Assembly (NCBI GenBank): GCA_945903635.1 | Contig: CAMDOT010000046.1 | Location: forward strand, 1 to 32,334 | Origin: Rhizobium sp. Q54 | GTDB taxonomy: Bacteria > Pseudomonadota > Alphaproteobacteria > Reyranellales > Reyranellaceae | DNA: 32,334 bases | Reading direction: 5' to 3' | Part shown: in pieces, positions 1-8,908 of the stretch | Layout of the letters: each line of letters begins with the position of its first letter | Numbering within the stretch: the first letter of the stretch is position 1 | Program-made: the position numbers and the translations under genes | The notes under the pieces: generated by a model | Told to the model about the DNA's origin: nothing | The model's input: only the letters and a program-made list of their open reading frames with translations | Databases searched by the model: none

Positions 1-2
1 TC

Positions 3-110
3 GAGGGACTCAACAACAAGATCCGCGTCCTGCAGCGACGAGCCTACGGATTGCGTGACGAAGAATATCTCCGTCTCAAGGTCCTCACCTGCATGCTGCC
101 CGCCCTATGA
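3..110 (+). CDS. ISL3-family transposase, C-terminal end (cut by window edge)
   Basis: Reading from base 3 gives 35 codons ending in TGA at 108-110. The peptide starts EGLNNKIRVLQRRAYGLRD and finishes with LRLKVLTCMLPAL. This ending (a GLNNKIRV-Q-RRAYGLRDEEY pattern just before the stop) is typical of the last residues of ISL3-group DDE transposases. The rest of the gene lies left of the window, so I cannot say whether the element is intact. The bases after the stop fit an IS terminus. Family assignment is from memory of the motif; confidence is good for a transposase and moderate for the ISL3 family. Confidence 0.75.
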   Translation, partial: EGLNNKIRVLQRRAYGLRDEEYLRLKVLTCMLPAL

Positions 111-120
111 TCCCCCAAAA

Positions 121-146
121 TCACCCACTCGATTCCCGGAAGAGCC
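121..146 (-). repeat. Putative terminal inverted repeat of the ISL3-like element
   Basis: The outer 26 bp of the element read inward as GGCTCTTCCGGGAATCGAGT and onward. The inner boundary is arbitrary because the partner repeat is not in the window. The adjacent 147-154 octamer is the candidate target-site duplication. Confidence 0.5.
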
Positions 147-191
147 AAAAAACTTTAACCAACGCAAAGTGAGGCGTAGGATTCACCAATC

Positions 192-1877
192 ATGCATGGC
201 GTCGAGACAATCCTGAACGTCCTGGGCAGCGTCTGCCTGCTGCTGTGGGGCGTGCGCATGGTCCGCACCGGCCTGACGCGCGCCTTTGGCGCGACGCTGC
301 GCCGTGCCATCGCCGCCTGCTCGCGCAACCGGTTCACGGCCTTCATCGGCGGCCTCGCGATCACCGGCCTGCTGCAGTCGAGCACCGCCACGTCGCTGCT
401 GGTGTCTTCCTTTGCCGGCCGCGGCCTGATCCCTCTGTCGATCGCTTTCGCCATCATGCTGGGTGCCGATGTCGGCACCACCATCGCGGCCCAAGTCCTG
501 TCCTTCGATCTCGGCTGGGTCTCGCCGCTGCTGATCGGCGTCGGCGTCATCACCTTCCTGTCGAGCGACTCCGACAAGCCGCACCATCTCGGCCGGGTGG
601 CGATCGGGCTCGGCCTGATGCTGCTGTCGCTCAAGCTGCTGGCGCTCGCCACCTTGCCCCTGCGCACCGCGCCCGCCTTCAGGGCGCTGCTGCAGGGACT
701 GCAGGACGAATATGTCATCGCCGTCGTCGTCGGCACCCTGGCGACCTGGTTCGTGCATTCGAGCCTGTCGACGGTGCTGCTGGTGATGTCGTTTGCCGGC
801 AGCGGCCTGATCGAACCCAAGCTGGCGCTCGCCCTGGTGATCGGCGCCAATATCGGCGGCGCGCTGGCCCCCTACATGGCGCAGTCCGGTTCCGACGTGG
901 CGGCGCGGCGCGTGCCGCTCGCCAACCTGCTGACCCGGGCGATCACAGGCATCGTCCTCCTGCCCTTCCTTGGACTCGCGGTCGAATGGCTGTCGCTGAT
1001 CGACAGCTCGCTGACGCGCATGCCGGTGAATTTCCACACCTTCTTCAATATCGCGGCAGCGATCGTCTTCCTGCCTCTCGTCGATGTCGTCGCCTGGATG
1101 TGCCGTCGCCTGCTGCCCGACCGACCGGTGCCCGACGATCCGAGCAAGCCGCGCCATCTCGATGCCAACGTGCTCGACAGTCCGGCCGAGGCGCTGGGCT
1201 GCGCCTTGCGCGAGACGCTGAACCTCGGCGATCGCGTGGCCGACATGCTGCGCGACACCATCACCGTCTTCGACCGCAACGACGCCAAGGCCGTGAAGGC
1301 GATCGAGGCGGCCGACGATTCCGTCGACCGGCTCTACGAGGCGATCAAGCTCTATCTCATCCAGACCTCGCGCAATGAACTCGGCGAGGAGGACGGCAAG
1401 CGCTACGTCGAGATCCTGACGTTCACCACCAACCTCGAGCATGTCGGTGACATCATCGACAAGAACCTGATGGAACTTGCGGCCAAGAAGATCAGGAACC
1501 GCTACACCTTCTCGCCCGAAGGCATGGGCGAGCTGCGCGCCATCCATTCCCAGGTACTGGAAAACCTCAGGCTGGCGTTGAACGTTTTCACCACGCGCGA
1601 CATCACGCTCGCCCGCCGCCTGGTCGCCGAGAAGACCGCCATGCGCGAGGCCGAGGCCCGCGCTGCCGACAGCCACTACGCCCGCCTGCGCGAGGGTCGC
1701 CCTGAGTCGATCGAGACCAGCTCGATCCACATGGACGTCATCCGCGACCTCAAGCGCATCAACGGCCACCTGACAACGGTGGCCTATCCCATCCTCGAAG
1801 CCGCCGGCGAACTGGCCGAATCGCGCCTAAAAGCCGTGCAGACCGAGGCGACGGGCCAACCGGCACCTTCCGTCTGA
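192..1877 (+). CDS. Na+/phosphate cotransporter family protein with C-terminal PhoU-like domain
   Basis: The 561-residue membrane protein probably moves inorganic phosphate with Na+ across the inner membrane. The N-terminal half carries two inverted Na_Pi_cotrans repeats. The first has the hallmark QSSTATS at residues 62-68 followed by GADVGTT near 91-97. The second has HSSLST at 189-194 (His in place of the usual Gln) and IGANIG at 217-222. Hydrophobic segments end near residue 310. Residues about 330-545 form a helical PhoU-like domain, as in bacterial NptA/YjbB-type proteins, where it is thought to regulate or restrain transport. The ATG at 192 begins a typical family N-terminus (LLLWGVRMVRTGLTRAFG); its Shine-Dalgarno is weak. 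The gene stands alone, starts 45 bp after the insertion sequence end, and its stop is 6 bp from that of the convergent AbiTii-like gene. Confidence 0.9.
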   Translation: MHGVETILNVLGSVCLLLWGVRMVRTGLTRAFGATLRRAIAACSRNRFTAFIGGLAITGLLQSSTATSLLVSSFAGRGLIPLSIAFAIMLGADVGTTIAAQVLSFDLGWVSPLLIGVGVITFLSSDSDKPHHLGRVAIGLGLMLLSLKLLALATLPLRTAPAFRALLQGLQDEYVIAVVVGTLATWFVHSSLSTVLLVMSFAGSGLIEPKLALALVIGANIGGALAPYMAQSGSDVAARRVPLANLLTRAITGIVLLPFLGLAVEWLSLIDSSLTRMPVNFHTFFNIAAAIVFLPLVDVVAWMCRRLLPDRPVPDDPSKPRHLDANVLDSPAEALGCALRETLNLGDRVADMLRDTITVFDRNDAKAVKAIEAADDSVDRLYEAIKLYLIQTSRNELGEEDGKRYVEILTFTTNLEHVGDIIDKNLMELAAKKIRNRYTFSPEGMGELRAIHSQVLENLRLALNVFTTRDITLARRLVAEKTAMREAEARAADSHYARLREGRPESIETSSIHMDVIRDLKRINGHLTTVAYPILEAAGELAESRLKAVQTEATGQPAPSV

Positions 1878-1883
1878 TCGCTG

Positions 1884-2498
1884 TTAACGACCCAGCGCGC
1901 GTCTGCGCAGCTTTTTCCACAACGCCCTCGGCTCAACGCCCATGCCCCACAGGCTGGGCCTGTGCAAGAAGGTGTCGTCCTGCTTCTGAAATCTCACATG
2001 GACATCAGCCGCAGAAAGCGCCGGCTTCCGTCGCCGGAGCTGCTCCAGGGCCTTCTTTCGGATTTTCGCCAGAACTTGCTGAACGGACTCACGCTCAAAA
2101 CTGAAGGTGCTGACGTCGACCCCGAGCACGCTGCTGACTATCCCGGCCTGTTCGGGCAAACGTATGCTGGTCGTCGTCGGACCGCTGCCGACGAAGGTCT
2201 CGAGTTCAGCGACACCGAATCGAAGATGGACTTTGTTGAAGAACAACATTTTGGAGTCGGCTATCGCAAGAGGCCGCCCGTCGTCGTCCTGCCACGTCCC
2301 TGGGACAGCCCTGTAGGACGGCACATCGACCCGCTCCGTCATCGAGGGATTCTCCTCGAAATACCCTATCAGCTCCAACCGAAGCCAATCCGACCAATCG
2401 TCATCCCCCAACGTCGACGAGAGCCTCAGAGTCGCCGGCAGACTTCTGGCCAAGGACGCTTCCTCGGTCAGTTTGATGGCATCGTCGAATTCATCCAT
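1884..2498 (-). CDS. Stand-alone AbiTii-domain-like protein (possible defence gene)
   Basis: This 204-residue soluble protein has no signal peptide or membrane segment. The pattern AIKLTEEASLARSLPATLRL, then WSDWLRLELIGYFE near residues 36-49 and PSYRAVPGTW near 60-69, matches my memory of the AbiTii domain (helical start, W-xx-LELxGY, then P-YR). That domain occurs alone or joined to NTPases or other effectors in abortive-infection-like genes. The remaining residues are a charged helix (KIRKKALEQLRRRK) and a basic tail. I chose ATG at 2498 rather than the in-frame GTG at 2513 because GGAAGG lies just before the ATG. Local GC appears lower than in the neighbours, and the gene sits between a lone transporter and a metabolic operon, which suits acquisition by transfer. 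The family call is by eye; function in defence is inference. Confidence 0.55.
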   Translation of the reverse strand: MDEFDDAIKLTEEASLARSLPATLRLSSTLGDDDWSDWLRLELIGYFEENPSMTERVDVPSYRAVPGTWQDDDGRPLAIADSKMLFFNKVHLRFGVAELETFVGSGPTTTSIRLPEQAGIVSSVLGVDVSTFSFERESVQQVLAKIRKKALEQLRRRKPALSAADVHVRFQKQDDTFLHRPSLWGMGVEPRALWKKLRRRALGR

Positions 2499-2562
2499 TG
2501 ACCTTCCACCCACGGGTCATCCAATCGACAAAATATCTGCATCGAAACGCATGCCGCTCCCT

Positions 2563-5016
2563 TTATAGCTTGATGCGTGCCCCCGCGGGATCGAAGGGGC
2601 ATCGCAGCGACACCTTTGCCGCAAGGCGCGTGCCGGCGAGATCGACCTCGAAGCGGCCGGCATCGAGCCAGGCAGCATCAATGCCCGCGCCGTCCGCGCG
2701 CTTCACGTAGCCCATGCCGACCGACGCGCCGATCGTATGGCCGTAACCCGCCGACGTGAGATCGCCGACCGGTTTACCGTCGCGCAGCAGCGCCTCGCCA
2801 CCCCACAGGAGCGGCTCACCGTCGGCGAGCACCACCGATACCAGACGTCGTGCCAGCGGCTTGGCCTTGGCCTCGAGCAGCGCCTTCTGGCCGATGAAGC
2901 CGCCGGGCTTGTCGAGTTTCACGGCCCAGCCGAGGCCGGCCTGGAAGGGATTGTCGTCGGGCGTCAGCTCGCGGCCCCAGGCGCGATAGCCCTTCTCGAG
3001 GCGCATGGTTTCGACTGCATAGTAACCGGCGTCGCGCAGGCCGAATTCGACGCCCGCCTCGTGCAGGGTATCGAACGCCGTGGCGGCGAATTCGACCGGC
3101 ACGTAGAGTTCCCAGCCGAGTTCGCCCATGTAGGTGCGCCGCGAGGCGAGCACGGTGGCGTGGCCGACACCGATCTCGCGGATGGTGGCGAAGGGAAAAG
3201 CCTCGTTGGAAAAGTCGGCGCGACTCACTGATCGCAGCAGCGAACGGCTGAGCGGCCCCATCACCGAGAGCACCGTCCACGCCGCCGTCACGTCGGTCAG
3301 GATGGCGTGAGCGCCCTCGGGCATGTGGCGGCCAATCCAGTCGGCGTCGCGCGTCGGCTGGGCCGACCCGGTCACGATCATGAATTTGTCGCGCCCCAGG
3401 CGCGCGATGGTGAGATCGCTCTCGAACGTGCCGCGATTGTTCAGTAGCCCGGTATAGACGGTGCGACCCACCGGGACGGCGATGTCGTTGGCGGAGAGGT
3501 GCTGCAGCACCTTCTCGGCGTCGCGGCCCTGCATCAGGAACTTGCCGAACGAGGTCTCGTCGACGACCGTGACGCCTTCGCGTGTCGCGCGATGCTCGGC
3601 GGCGACGGCGTCGAACCAGGCGCCGCGGCCCCAGCCATATTGCATGTCCGGCGACTTGCCGATGCCGGCGAACCAGTTCGGCCGCTCCCAGCCCATCTTG
3701 TTGCCAAACCAGGCGCCCCGCGCCTTGAGCCGGTCATAGAGCGGCGAACGGCGGAACGGCCGGCCGCTCTCCTGCTCTCGCTGCGGCCACGGCATCTTGT
3801 AGTGCAGGCCCAAGGTCTCGGCGACGCGCGCCCGCAGCCAGGAGTCGTTGCCATGGAAACTCGCGAAGCGGCGGATGTCGACCGGCCAAAGATCCATCGT
3901 CGGCTCGCCGGCCGCGATCCATTCGGCCAATGCCATCCCGGCGCCGCCCGAACTGGCGATACCCATCGAGTTAAAGCCGGCGCCGACGAAGAAGCCTTTT
4001 AGGTTCGGGGCCTCGCCCAGAATGTAGTTGAGGTCTGGCGTAAAGCTCTCGGGGCCGTTCATAAAAGTCTTGATGCCGGTCTTCTCCAAGGCCGGGACGC
4101 GGATCAGGGCATTGTCCATCAGGATCTGGAACTGGTCCCAGTCGTCGGGCAGCATGCCGAATTCGAAGTCGTCGGGAATGACGTCCTTGTTCCACGGCTT
4201 GGCGTCGGGCTCGAAACCGCCCATCAAGAGGCCACCGACCTCCTCCTTGAAGTAGATGTAGCCGTCGGGATCGCGCATCACGGGCAGATCGCGCGGCACG
4301 TTCTCCATCTTCTCGGTGACGATATACATGTGCTCGCAGGAATAGAGCGGCACCGTGACGCCGACCATGCGGCCGACCTGTCGCGCCCACTGGCCGCCAC
4401 AGTTGACCACGATCTCGGCGGTGATCGGGCCTTCGGTCGTCTGCACGCCGGTGACGCGTCCATCCTTGGTGTCGATGGATGTCACGCGGGTCTTCTCGAA
4501 GATACGGACACCACCGTTGCGCGCGCCCTTGGCCAGCGCCTGGGTGATGTCGGTGGGATTGGCCTTGCCGTCGCCCGGCAGCCAAACCGCTCCCACCAGA
4601 TCGTCGGTTCGCATGATGGGATATTTGTCGCCCGCTTCCTTCGGCGTCAGCGGCTCGCAGTCGACGCCCTGTGCATTGGCCATGGCCACCGAGCGGCGCA
4701 ACAGCACCATGCGCTCCTCGGTGCGCGCCACCGAGAGCGAGCCGCACTGCTTCCAGCCAGTGGCGAGCCCGGTCTCGGCCTCGAGCCTGGCGTAGAGATC
4801 GGTGCTGTAGCGGATCAGACGCGTCAGGTTCTGGTAGCTGCGAAGCTGGCCGACGAGCCCGGCAGCGTGCCAGGTCGTGCCGCCGCTCAGGCGGCCCTGC
4901 TCCAGCAGTACCACGTCCTTCCAGCCGAGCTTGGCCAGGTGATAGGCCGTCGAACAGCCCATGATACCGCCACCGATGATGACGACGCGGGCTTGCGTCG
5001 GGAAATTCGGTGCCAT
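2563..5016 (-). CDS. FAD-dependent dimethylglycine/sarcosine dehydrogenase-like oxidoreductase (DAO + GcvT fusion)
   Basis: The 817-residue protein is predicted to oxidise an N-methyl amine such as dimethylglycine or sarcosine and pass the C1 unit to tetrahydrofolate. The N-terminal DAO domain has the dinucleotide fold GGGIMGCSTAYHLAKLGW (residues 15-32). SGGTTWHAAGL at 44-54 follows; its His50 aligns with the histidine that holds FAD covalently in mammalian dimethylglycine dehydrogenase. After a linker (FAO_M-like, about 370-430) come the GcvT aminomethyltransferase folate domain (about 440-720) and a GCV_T C-terminal barrel to the end. Length matches the family. The ATG at 5016 lies 1 bp after the stop of the upstream Fe-alcohol dehydrogenase, so the genes are co-translated. 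It is the last gene of the eight-gene operon. The preferred substrate (sarcosine, dimethylglycine or another) cannot be told from sequence by eye. Confidence 0.88.
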   Translation of the reverse strand: MAPNFPTQARVVIIGGGIMGCSTAYHLAKLGWKDVVLLEQGRLSGGTTWHAAGLVGQLRSYQNLTRLIRYSTDLYARLEAETGLATGWKQCGSLSVARTEERMVLLRRSVAMANAQGVDCEPLTPKEAGDKYPIMRTDDLVGAVWLPGDGKANPTDITQALAKGARNGGVRIFEKTRVTSIDTKDGRVTGVQTTEGPITAEIVVNCGGQWARQVGRMVGVTVPLYSCEHMYIVTEKMENVPRDLPVMRDPDGYIYFKEEVGGLLMGGFEPDAKPWNKDVIPDDFEFGMLPDDWDQFQILMDNALIRVPALEKTGIKTFMNGPESFTPDLNYILGEAPNLKGFFVGAGFNSMGIASSGGAGMALAEWIAAGEPTMDLWPVDIRRFASFHGNDSWLRARVAETLGLHYKMPWPQREQESGRPFRRSPLYDRLKARGAWFGNKMGWERPNWFAGIGKSPDMQYGWGRGAWFDAVAAEHRATREGVTVVDETSFGKFLMQGRDAEKVLQHLSANDIAVPVGRTVYTGLLNNRGTFESDLTIARLGRDKFMIVTGSAQPTRDADWIGRHMPEGAHAILTDVTAAWTVLSVMGPLSRSLLRSVSRADFSNEAFPFATIREIGVGHATVLASRRTYMGELGWELYVPVEFAATAFDTLHEAGVEFGLRDAGYYAVETMRLEKGYRAWGRELTPDDNPFQAGLGWAVKLDKPGGFIGQKALLEAKAKPLARRLVSVVLADGEPLLWGGEALLRDGKPVGDLTSAGYGHTIGASVGMGYVKRADGAGIDAAWLDAGRFEVDLAGTRLAAKVSLRCPFDPAGARIKL

Positions 5017-5017
5017 G

Positions 5018-6190
5018 TCAGAGCCGACCGCTCACGGCCGCATCGTACATCTTGCGCATCTCGGGAACTCCCGCCTTGACCGGATTGCCGCTCGCCGTCG
5101 GATCGACCGCGGCCATCTCGGCGAACTTGTCGAGATGCTCGACCTTCACGCCAAGTTCGGCCAGCGTATGCGGAATGCCGACCTCGCGGCGGAGGTCGAG
5201 GGTCCACTGCATGAAGCCGTCGAAGGTCGGGGCCCGCAGGTTGAGCCAGCGCGCCAGCCGCACGACCTTCTCCTCGATCGCCGACCGGTTGAACTGGACC
5301 ACATAGGGCATGGCAACGGCATTGGTGAGGCCATGATGTGTGTCGAGCACCGCGCCAACCGGATGCGACAGAGAATGGATGGCGCCCAGCCCTTTCTGGA
5401 AAGCGGTCGAGCCCATCTGAGACGCCGCCAGCATGTGGCCGCGCGCCTCGATGTCGCGGCCATCCTTCACCACGCGCGCCAGGTTCTCCTTCACCAGCCG
5501 CATGCCTTCAACGGCAATACCTTCGGCATAGGGGTGATAGCCCGGGGCACAATAGGCTTCGAAGCAATGGATGAAGGCGTCCATACCGGTGCCGGCCGTG
5601 AGCTTCGCCGGCAGGCCGACAGTGAGCTCGGGATCGGCGATTACGATTGCCGGCATCATCTTGGGATGAAAGATCACCTTCTTGGTGTGCGTCTTCTCAT
5701 CGGTGATCACCGACGCGCGCCCGGTCTCCGAGCCGGTGCCGGCCGTGGTCGGCACGGCAATCGACGGATAGATGCCGGCCGGATTGGCACGCGTCCACCA
5801 GTCGCCGATATCCTCGAAATCCCACATCGGCCGCGTCTGGCCCGCCATGAAGGCGATCGCCTTGGCAGCGTCGATGCCGCTGCCACCACCCCAGGCGATC
5901 ACGCCGTCATGCTTGCCGGCGCGCAGCACGCGGATGCCCGCCTCGACATTGGCGGCAACCGGATTGGGCTTGACCTCGCTGAAGAGCGCCACTTCAAAGC
6001 CCGCCTTGCGCAACGCGATCATCGCATCGGCGATCATCGGCAGCTTCGCGAGACCCGGATCGGTGACCAGCAGCGGCCGCTTGAGTCCGACCGCCTTGCA
6101 GGCCTCGGGCAACTCGCGAATGCGGCCGGCACCGAAACGGATCGAGGTCGGGTAGTTCCAGTTGCCGACGAGCGGAGAAGACGCGGCCAT
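5018..6190 (-). CDS. Iron-containing alcohol dehydrogenase
   Basis: The 390-residue group III Fe-dependent alcohol dehydrogenase is predicted to interconvert an alcohol and an aldehyde with NAD(P). The N-terminal half holds the nucleotide motif GGGSGIDAAK (101-110) and PTTAGTGSE (148-156). The metal site is complete by comparison with FucO: Asp204 and His208 in MDAFIH, His272 in GAIHSLSH and His286 in THHGL. The start is ATG at 6190, which shares one base with the TGA stop of the preceding glutamine-synthetase-like gene (TGATG), a classic translational coupling. The open frame continues upstream, but those residues are not family-like. Position between a gamma-glutamyl ligase and an N-demethylating flavoprotein suggests it handles an alcohol or aldehyde released from an amine substrate. 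The substrate is unknown. Confidence 0.9.
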   Translation of the reverse strand: MAASSPLVGNWNYPTSIRFGAGRIRELPEACKAVGLKRPLLVTDPGLAKLPMIADAMIALRKAGFEVALFSEVKPNPVAANVEAGIRVLRAGKHDGVIAWGGGSGIDAAKAIAFMAGQTRPMWDFEDIGDWWTRANPAGIYPSIAVPTTAGTGSETGRASVITDEKTHTKKVIFHPKMMPAIVIADPELTVGLPAKLTAGTGMDAFIHCFEAYCAPGYHPYAEGIAVEGMRLVKENLARVVKDGRDIEARGHMLAASQMGSTAFQKGLGAIHSLSHPVGAVLDTHHGLTNAVAMPYVVQFNRSAIEEKVVRLARWLNLRAPTFDGFMQWTLDLRREVGIPHTLAELGVKVEHLDKFAEMAAVDPTASGNPVKAGVPEMRKMYDAAVSGRL

Positions 6191-7554
6191 CAGATGATTT
6201 CCATGTAGCGTTCGAGTTCCCAGTCCGTGATGGCCTTGCGGAACTCCCGTTCCTCCCATTCACGCGTTGCAGAATAATGATCGACGAAGGCATCGCCGAA
6301 CAGATCGCGCGCCGGCTTGGAAGCTTTTAGCCGCCCGGCCGCTTCCATCAGTGTGCGCGGCAGTTGCGACTTCACCGGATGTTTTACCGCGTAGGAATTG
6401 CCCTTGATCGGCTCGCCCGGCTCGATCTTGTTCTCGATGCCCCACAGGCCCGCGCCGATGGCTGCGGCAAGCGCCAGATAGGGATTGGCATCGGCGGCGG
6501 CGACCCGGTACTCGACGCGGGTCGACTTGGCCGAACCCGGAATGACCCGCAGCGCCGTGGTGCGGTTCTCCACGCCCCAGGTCGCATCCGTCGGCGCCCA
6601 GAAGCCCGGAATGAGTCGCCGGTAGGAGTTCACGTTCGCGGCCACCATGGCCAGCGTCTCGGGCATCAACGTCCGCTGGCCGCCGACGAAATGGCGCATC
6701 GTCGTGCTCATGCGATGCGGTGCCTTCTCGTCGAAGAAGACCGGCTTGCCACCCTTCCACAGCGACATGTGCATGTGACCACCGCAGCCCGGCCAGTCCT
6801 TCGACCACTTGGCCATGAAGGTAGCGAGCCAGCCGCGACGCTGCGCCAACACCTTGGTAAAGAGCTTGAACAGTGCGGCCTTGTCGGTGGCGGCCAGCGC
6901 GTCGTCGACGCGCAGTGCTGCTTCGAGGACGCCGGCGCCGGTCTCGGTGTGGAGGCCCTCGATGCCCATGTCCATGGTCTCGCACATGGCGAGCAGGTCC
7001 TGGTACCAGTCCGACAGGACTGAATTGCGCAGCACCGAATAGCCGAAGAAACCCGGCGAGATCGGCTTCAGGTTCTTAAAACCCTTCTCGCGGATCGACT
7101 CGGGCGTCTCGACGAAGACGAAGAATTCGTACTCGAAGCCGACCTTGACCTCGAAGCCAAGCTTGGCTGCACGAGCCAGTACGCGGCGCAGCGTGCCACG
7201 CGGACAGATCTCCTCCGCCCTGGCCACGAACTCGCAGAGGAACATCAGGTTGCCAGGCTCGGTCGCGATCTCGCGGCAGGTGTCGGGCAGGATGCGGACA
7301 TTGGCGTCGGGATAGCCGCTGTGCCAGCCGGTGTAGGTGCCGTTGTCGTAGAGCTGGTCGTTGGAATCCCAGCCCAGCACGACGTCGCAGAAGCCGAAGC
7401 CGCCTTCCAGCGCCGAATGGAACTTGTCGATATGGATGTACTTGCCGCGCAGGATGCCGTCGATGTCGTGGACACCCACTTTGACGTGGGTCAGGCCCCG
7501 TTCCTTGACGATCTTGCGGGCATCAGCCGCCGTCTTGACCTGGCGCGGTTCCAT
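6190..7554 (-). CDS. Glutamine-synthetase-family ligase (gamma-glutamyl-amine synthetase type)
   Basis: This 454-residue enzyme belongs to the glutamine synthetase superfamily, nearest by eye to the PuuA/GlnT-like branch that joins glutamate to an amine rather than to ammonia. Metal and substrate residues are present: Glu141 and Glu143 in FEYEFF, Glu204 and Glu211 in ETGAGVLEAAL, His260 in GGHMHMSL, Arg331 and Arg336 in NRTTALR, and Arg350 in the RVEYR segment before DANPYLALAAA. It ends in WELERYMEII, usual for this branch. The adenylylation-loop tyrosine context of housekeeping GlnA is not seen. It lies inside an operon for uptake and breakdown of a nitrogen compound, which argues for a catabolic gamma-glutamylation step, for example on methylamine or another amine. 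GGGGGA precedes the ATG at a suitable distance. The gap to dctM is 48 bp. Confidence 0.85.
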   Translation of the reverse strand: MEPRQVKTAADARKIVKERGLTHVKVGVHDIDGILRGKYIHIDKFHSALEGGFGFCDVVLGWDSNDQLYDNGTYTGWHSGYPDANVRILPDTCREIATEPGNLMFLCEFVARAEEICPRGTLRRVLARAAKLGFEVKVGFEYEFFVFVETPESIREKGFKNLKPISPGFFGYSVLRNSVLSDWYQDLLAMCETMDMGIEGLHTETGAGVLEAALRVDDALAATDKAALFKLFTKVLAQRRGWLATFMAKWSKDWPGCGGHMHMSLWKGGKPVFFDEKAPHRMSTTMRHFVGGQRTLMPETLAMVAANVNSYRRLIPGFWAPTDATWGVENRTTALRVIPGSAKSTRVEYRVAAADANPYLALAAAIGAGLWGIENKIEPGEPIKGNSYAVKHPVKSQLPRTLMEAAGRLKASKPARDLFGDAFVDHYSATREWEEREFRKAITDWELERYMEII

Positions 7555-7602
7555 GCCGTCCCCCGATTGACTTCCACTTTCCGCAGTTTGTCAGAGGCCG
7601 GT

Positions 7603-8904
7603 CTATCTCGACAGGATGAAATCGACCGGCCAGGTCACCAGGCTGGGGAAGATCGTCAGGACCGCGGTGAAGATCATCATGATCAGGAAGAACGGGATCA
7701 CCTTCCAGGCGACATAGGTCTGGGAATCGCCGGTGATGTTCTGGATTACGAACAGATTGAAGGCGACCGGCGGACTGATCTGGGCCATCTCGATGGTGAG
7801 GATGAGGAAGATACCGAACCACAGCTTGTCGAAGCCGGCGGCGAGCACGACCGGCAGCACGATCGGCAGGGTCAGCACGATCATGGAGAAGCCTTCCAGC
7901 ACCGTGCCGAGCAGGATGTAGAAGAACATCAGGAACATGATCAGCACGAAGGGCGAGAGCTGCCACGAGGTGATGGCGGCCGAAACGAACTGCGGGACAC
8001 GGAGGTTGGCCAACACGGTGCCGACCATGAAGGCGCCGATCACGATCATGCCGATCATGCAGGTGGTCTGGACGGACCCCAGCAGCGCGTCGCGGATGCC
8101 CTTCCAACTCAAGGTTCTCTGGCCGGCCGCCACTGCGATGGCACCAAGCACGCCGATGGCCGAGGCCTCCGACGGGCTGGCGATGCCGGCGTACATGGTG
8201 CCGAGCACGGTCAGGATCAGGAAGGCCACCGGCCCCAGCTCGATCAGGCTCCTGAAGCGGTCGCCCCAGGTCCAGGTGGTGTGATCGTCGTTCGGCACCA
8301 GCTTGGGGTTCAGGATCGACCGGATTGCCATGTAGCCCATGAAGCAGCCAGCCAGCGCAAAGCCCGGCAGGAAGCCGGCCGTGAACAGGCGCAGGAGCGA
8401 TTCCTCGGCCAGCACGGCATAGATGATCATCGGGATCGAGGGCGGGATGAGAAAGCCCAGCGTGCCCGCCCCGGCCAGGCTGCCGACCGCCAGGCCCTTG
8501 TCGTAGCCTCGGTTCAGGAGCTCGGTCAGGGTGATGCGGCCAACCACCTGCGTCGTCGCCGCCGACGAGCCCGAGATCGCCGCGAACATCGAGCAGCCGA
8601 TCACCGTGGTGTGGAACAGGCGGCCCGGCAGGAAGCTCATCCACGGCGCGATGCCCGAGAACAGCGACTGCGACAGCCGTGTGCGAAACAGCAGCTCGCC
8701 CATCAGGATGAACAGCGGCAGCGAGACGATGTCCGACGAGGTCGCCACGTTGAACGCCCAGTTGGCGATCAGCTTGTGCGTCGGCAGGTTGGTGTACATC
8801 TCCAGCAGCACGACCGCGGTGGCGATCAGCGCCGGTCCGATCCAGATGCCGACGCAAAGCAGTCCCACCATGAGGATCAGCAACCAGGTCAGGATGGCAG
8901 TCAT
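7603..8904 (-). CDS. dctM: TRAP transporter large permease subunit (DctM)
   Basis: The 433-residue integral membrane protein has about a dozen hydrophobic segments and forms the ion-coupled translocation channel of a tripartite ATP-independent periplasmic transporter. Family motifs include FAAISGSSAATT (about 108-119), GTLGFLIPPSIPMIIY (about 148-163), IASPSEASAIG and IEMAQISPPVAFNLFVI near the C-terminus. The ATG at 8904 (MTAILTWLLIL) was chosen because upstream in-frame residues are not membrane-like and overlap dctQ; it lies 4 bp after the dctQ stop. It acts with DctQ and DctP encoded just upstream to import a carboxylate-type solute into the cytoplasm. Confidence 0.93.
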   Translation of the reverse strand: MTAILTWLLILMVGLLCVGIWIGPALIATAVVLLEMYTNLPTHKLIANWAFNVATSSDIVSLPLFILMGELLFRTRLSQSLFSGIAPWMSFLPGRLFHTTVIGCSMFAAISGSSAATTQVVGRITLTELLNRGYDKGLAVGSLAGAGTLGFLIPPSIPMIIYAVLAEESLLRLFTAGFLPGFALAGCFMGYMAIRSILNPKLVPNDDHTTWTWGDRFRSLIELGPVAFLILTVLGTMYAGIASPSEASAIGVLGAIAVAAGQRTLSWKGIRDALLGSVQTTCMIGMIVIGAFMVGTVLANLRVPQFVSAAITSWQLSPFVLIMFLMFFYILLGTVLEGFSMIVLTLPIVLPVVLAAGFDKLWFGIFLILTIEMAQISPPVAFNLFVIQNITGDSQTYVAWKVIPFFLIMMIFTAVLTIFPSLVTWPVDFILSR

Positions 8905-8908
8905 GTGC

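Larger units (their letters stand above)
1..146 (+). mobile_element. Right end of an ISL3-like insertion sequence
   Basis: The transposase tail (stop at 110) is followed by 36 bp that, read inward on the minus strand from 146, begin GGCTCTTCCGGGAATCGAG. ISL3-group elements commonly start GG-TCTTC and end soon after the transposase stop, so 146 is the likely outer edge. Known ISL3 elements duplicate 8 bp of target; here that would be 147-154 (AAAAACTT). The left end is outside the window, so neither the inverted repeat pairing nor the duplication can be confirmed. Confidence 0.65.
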
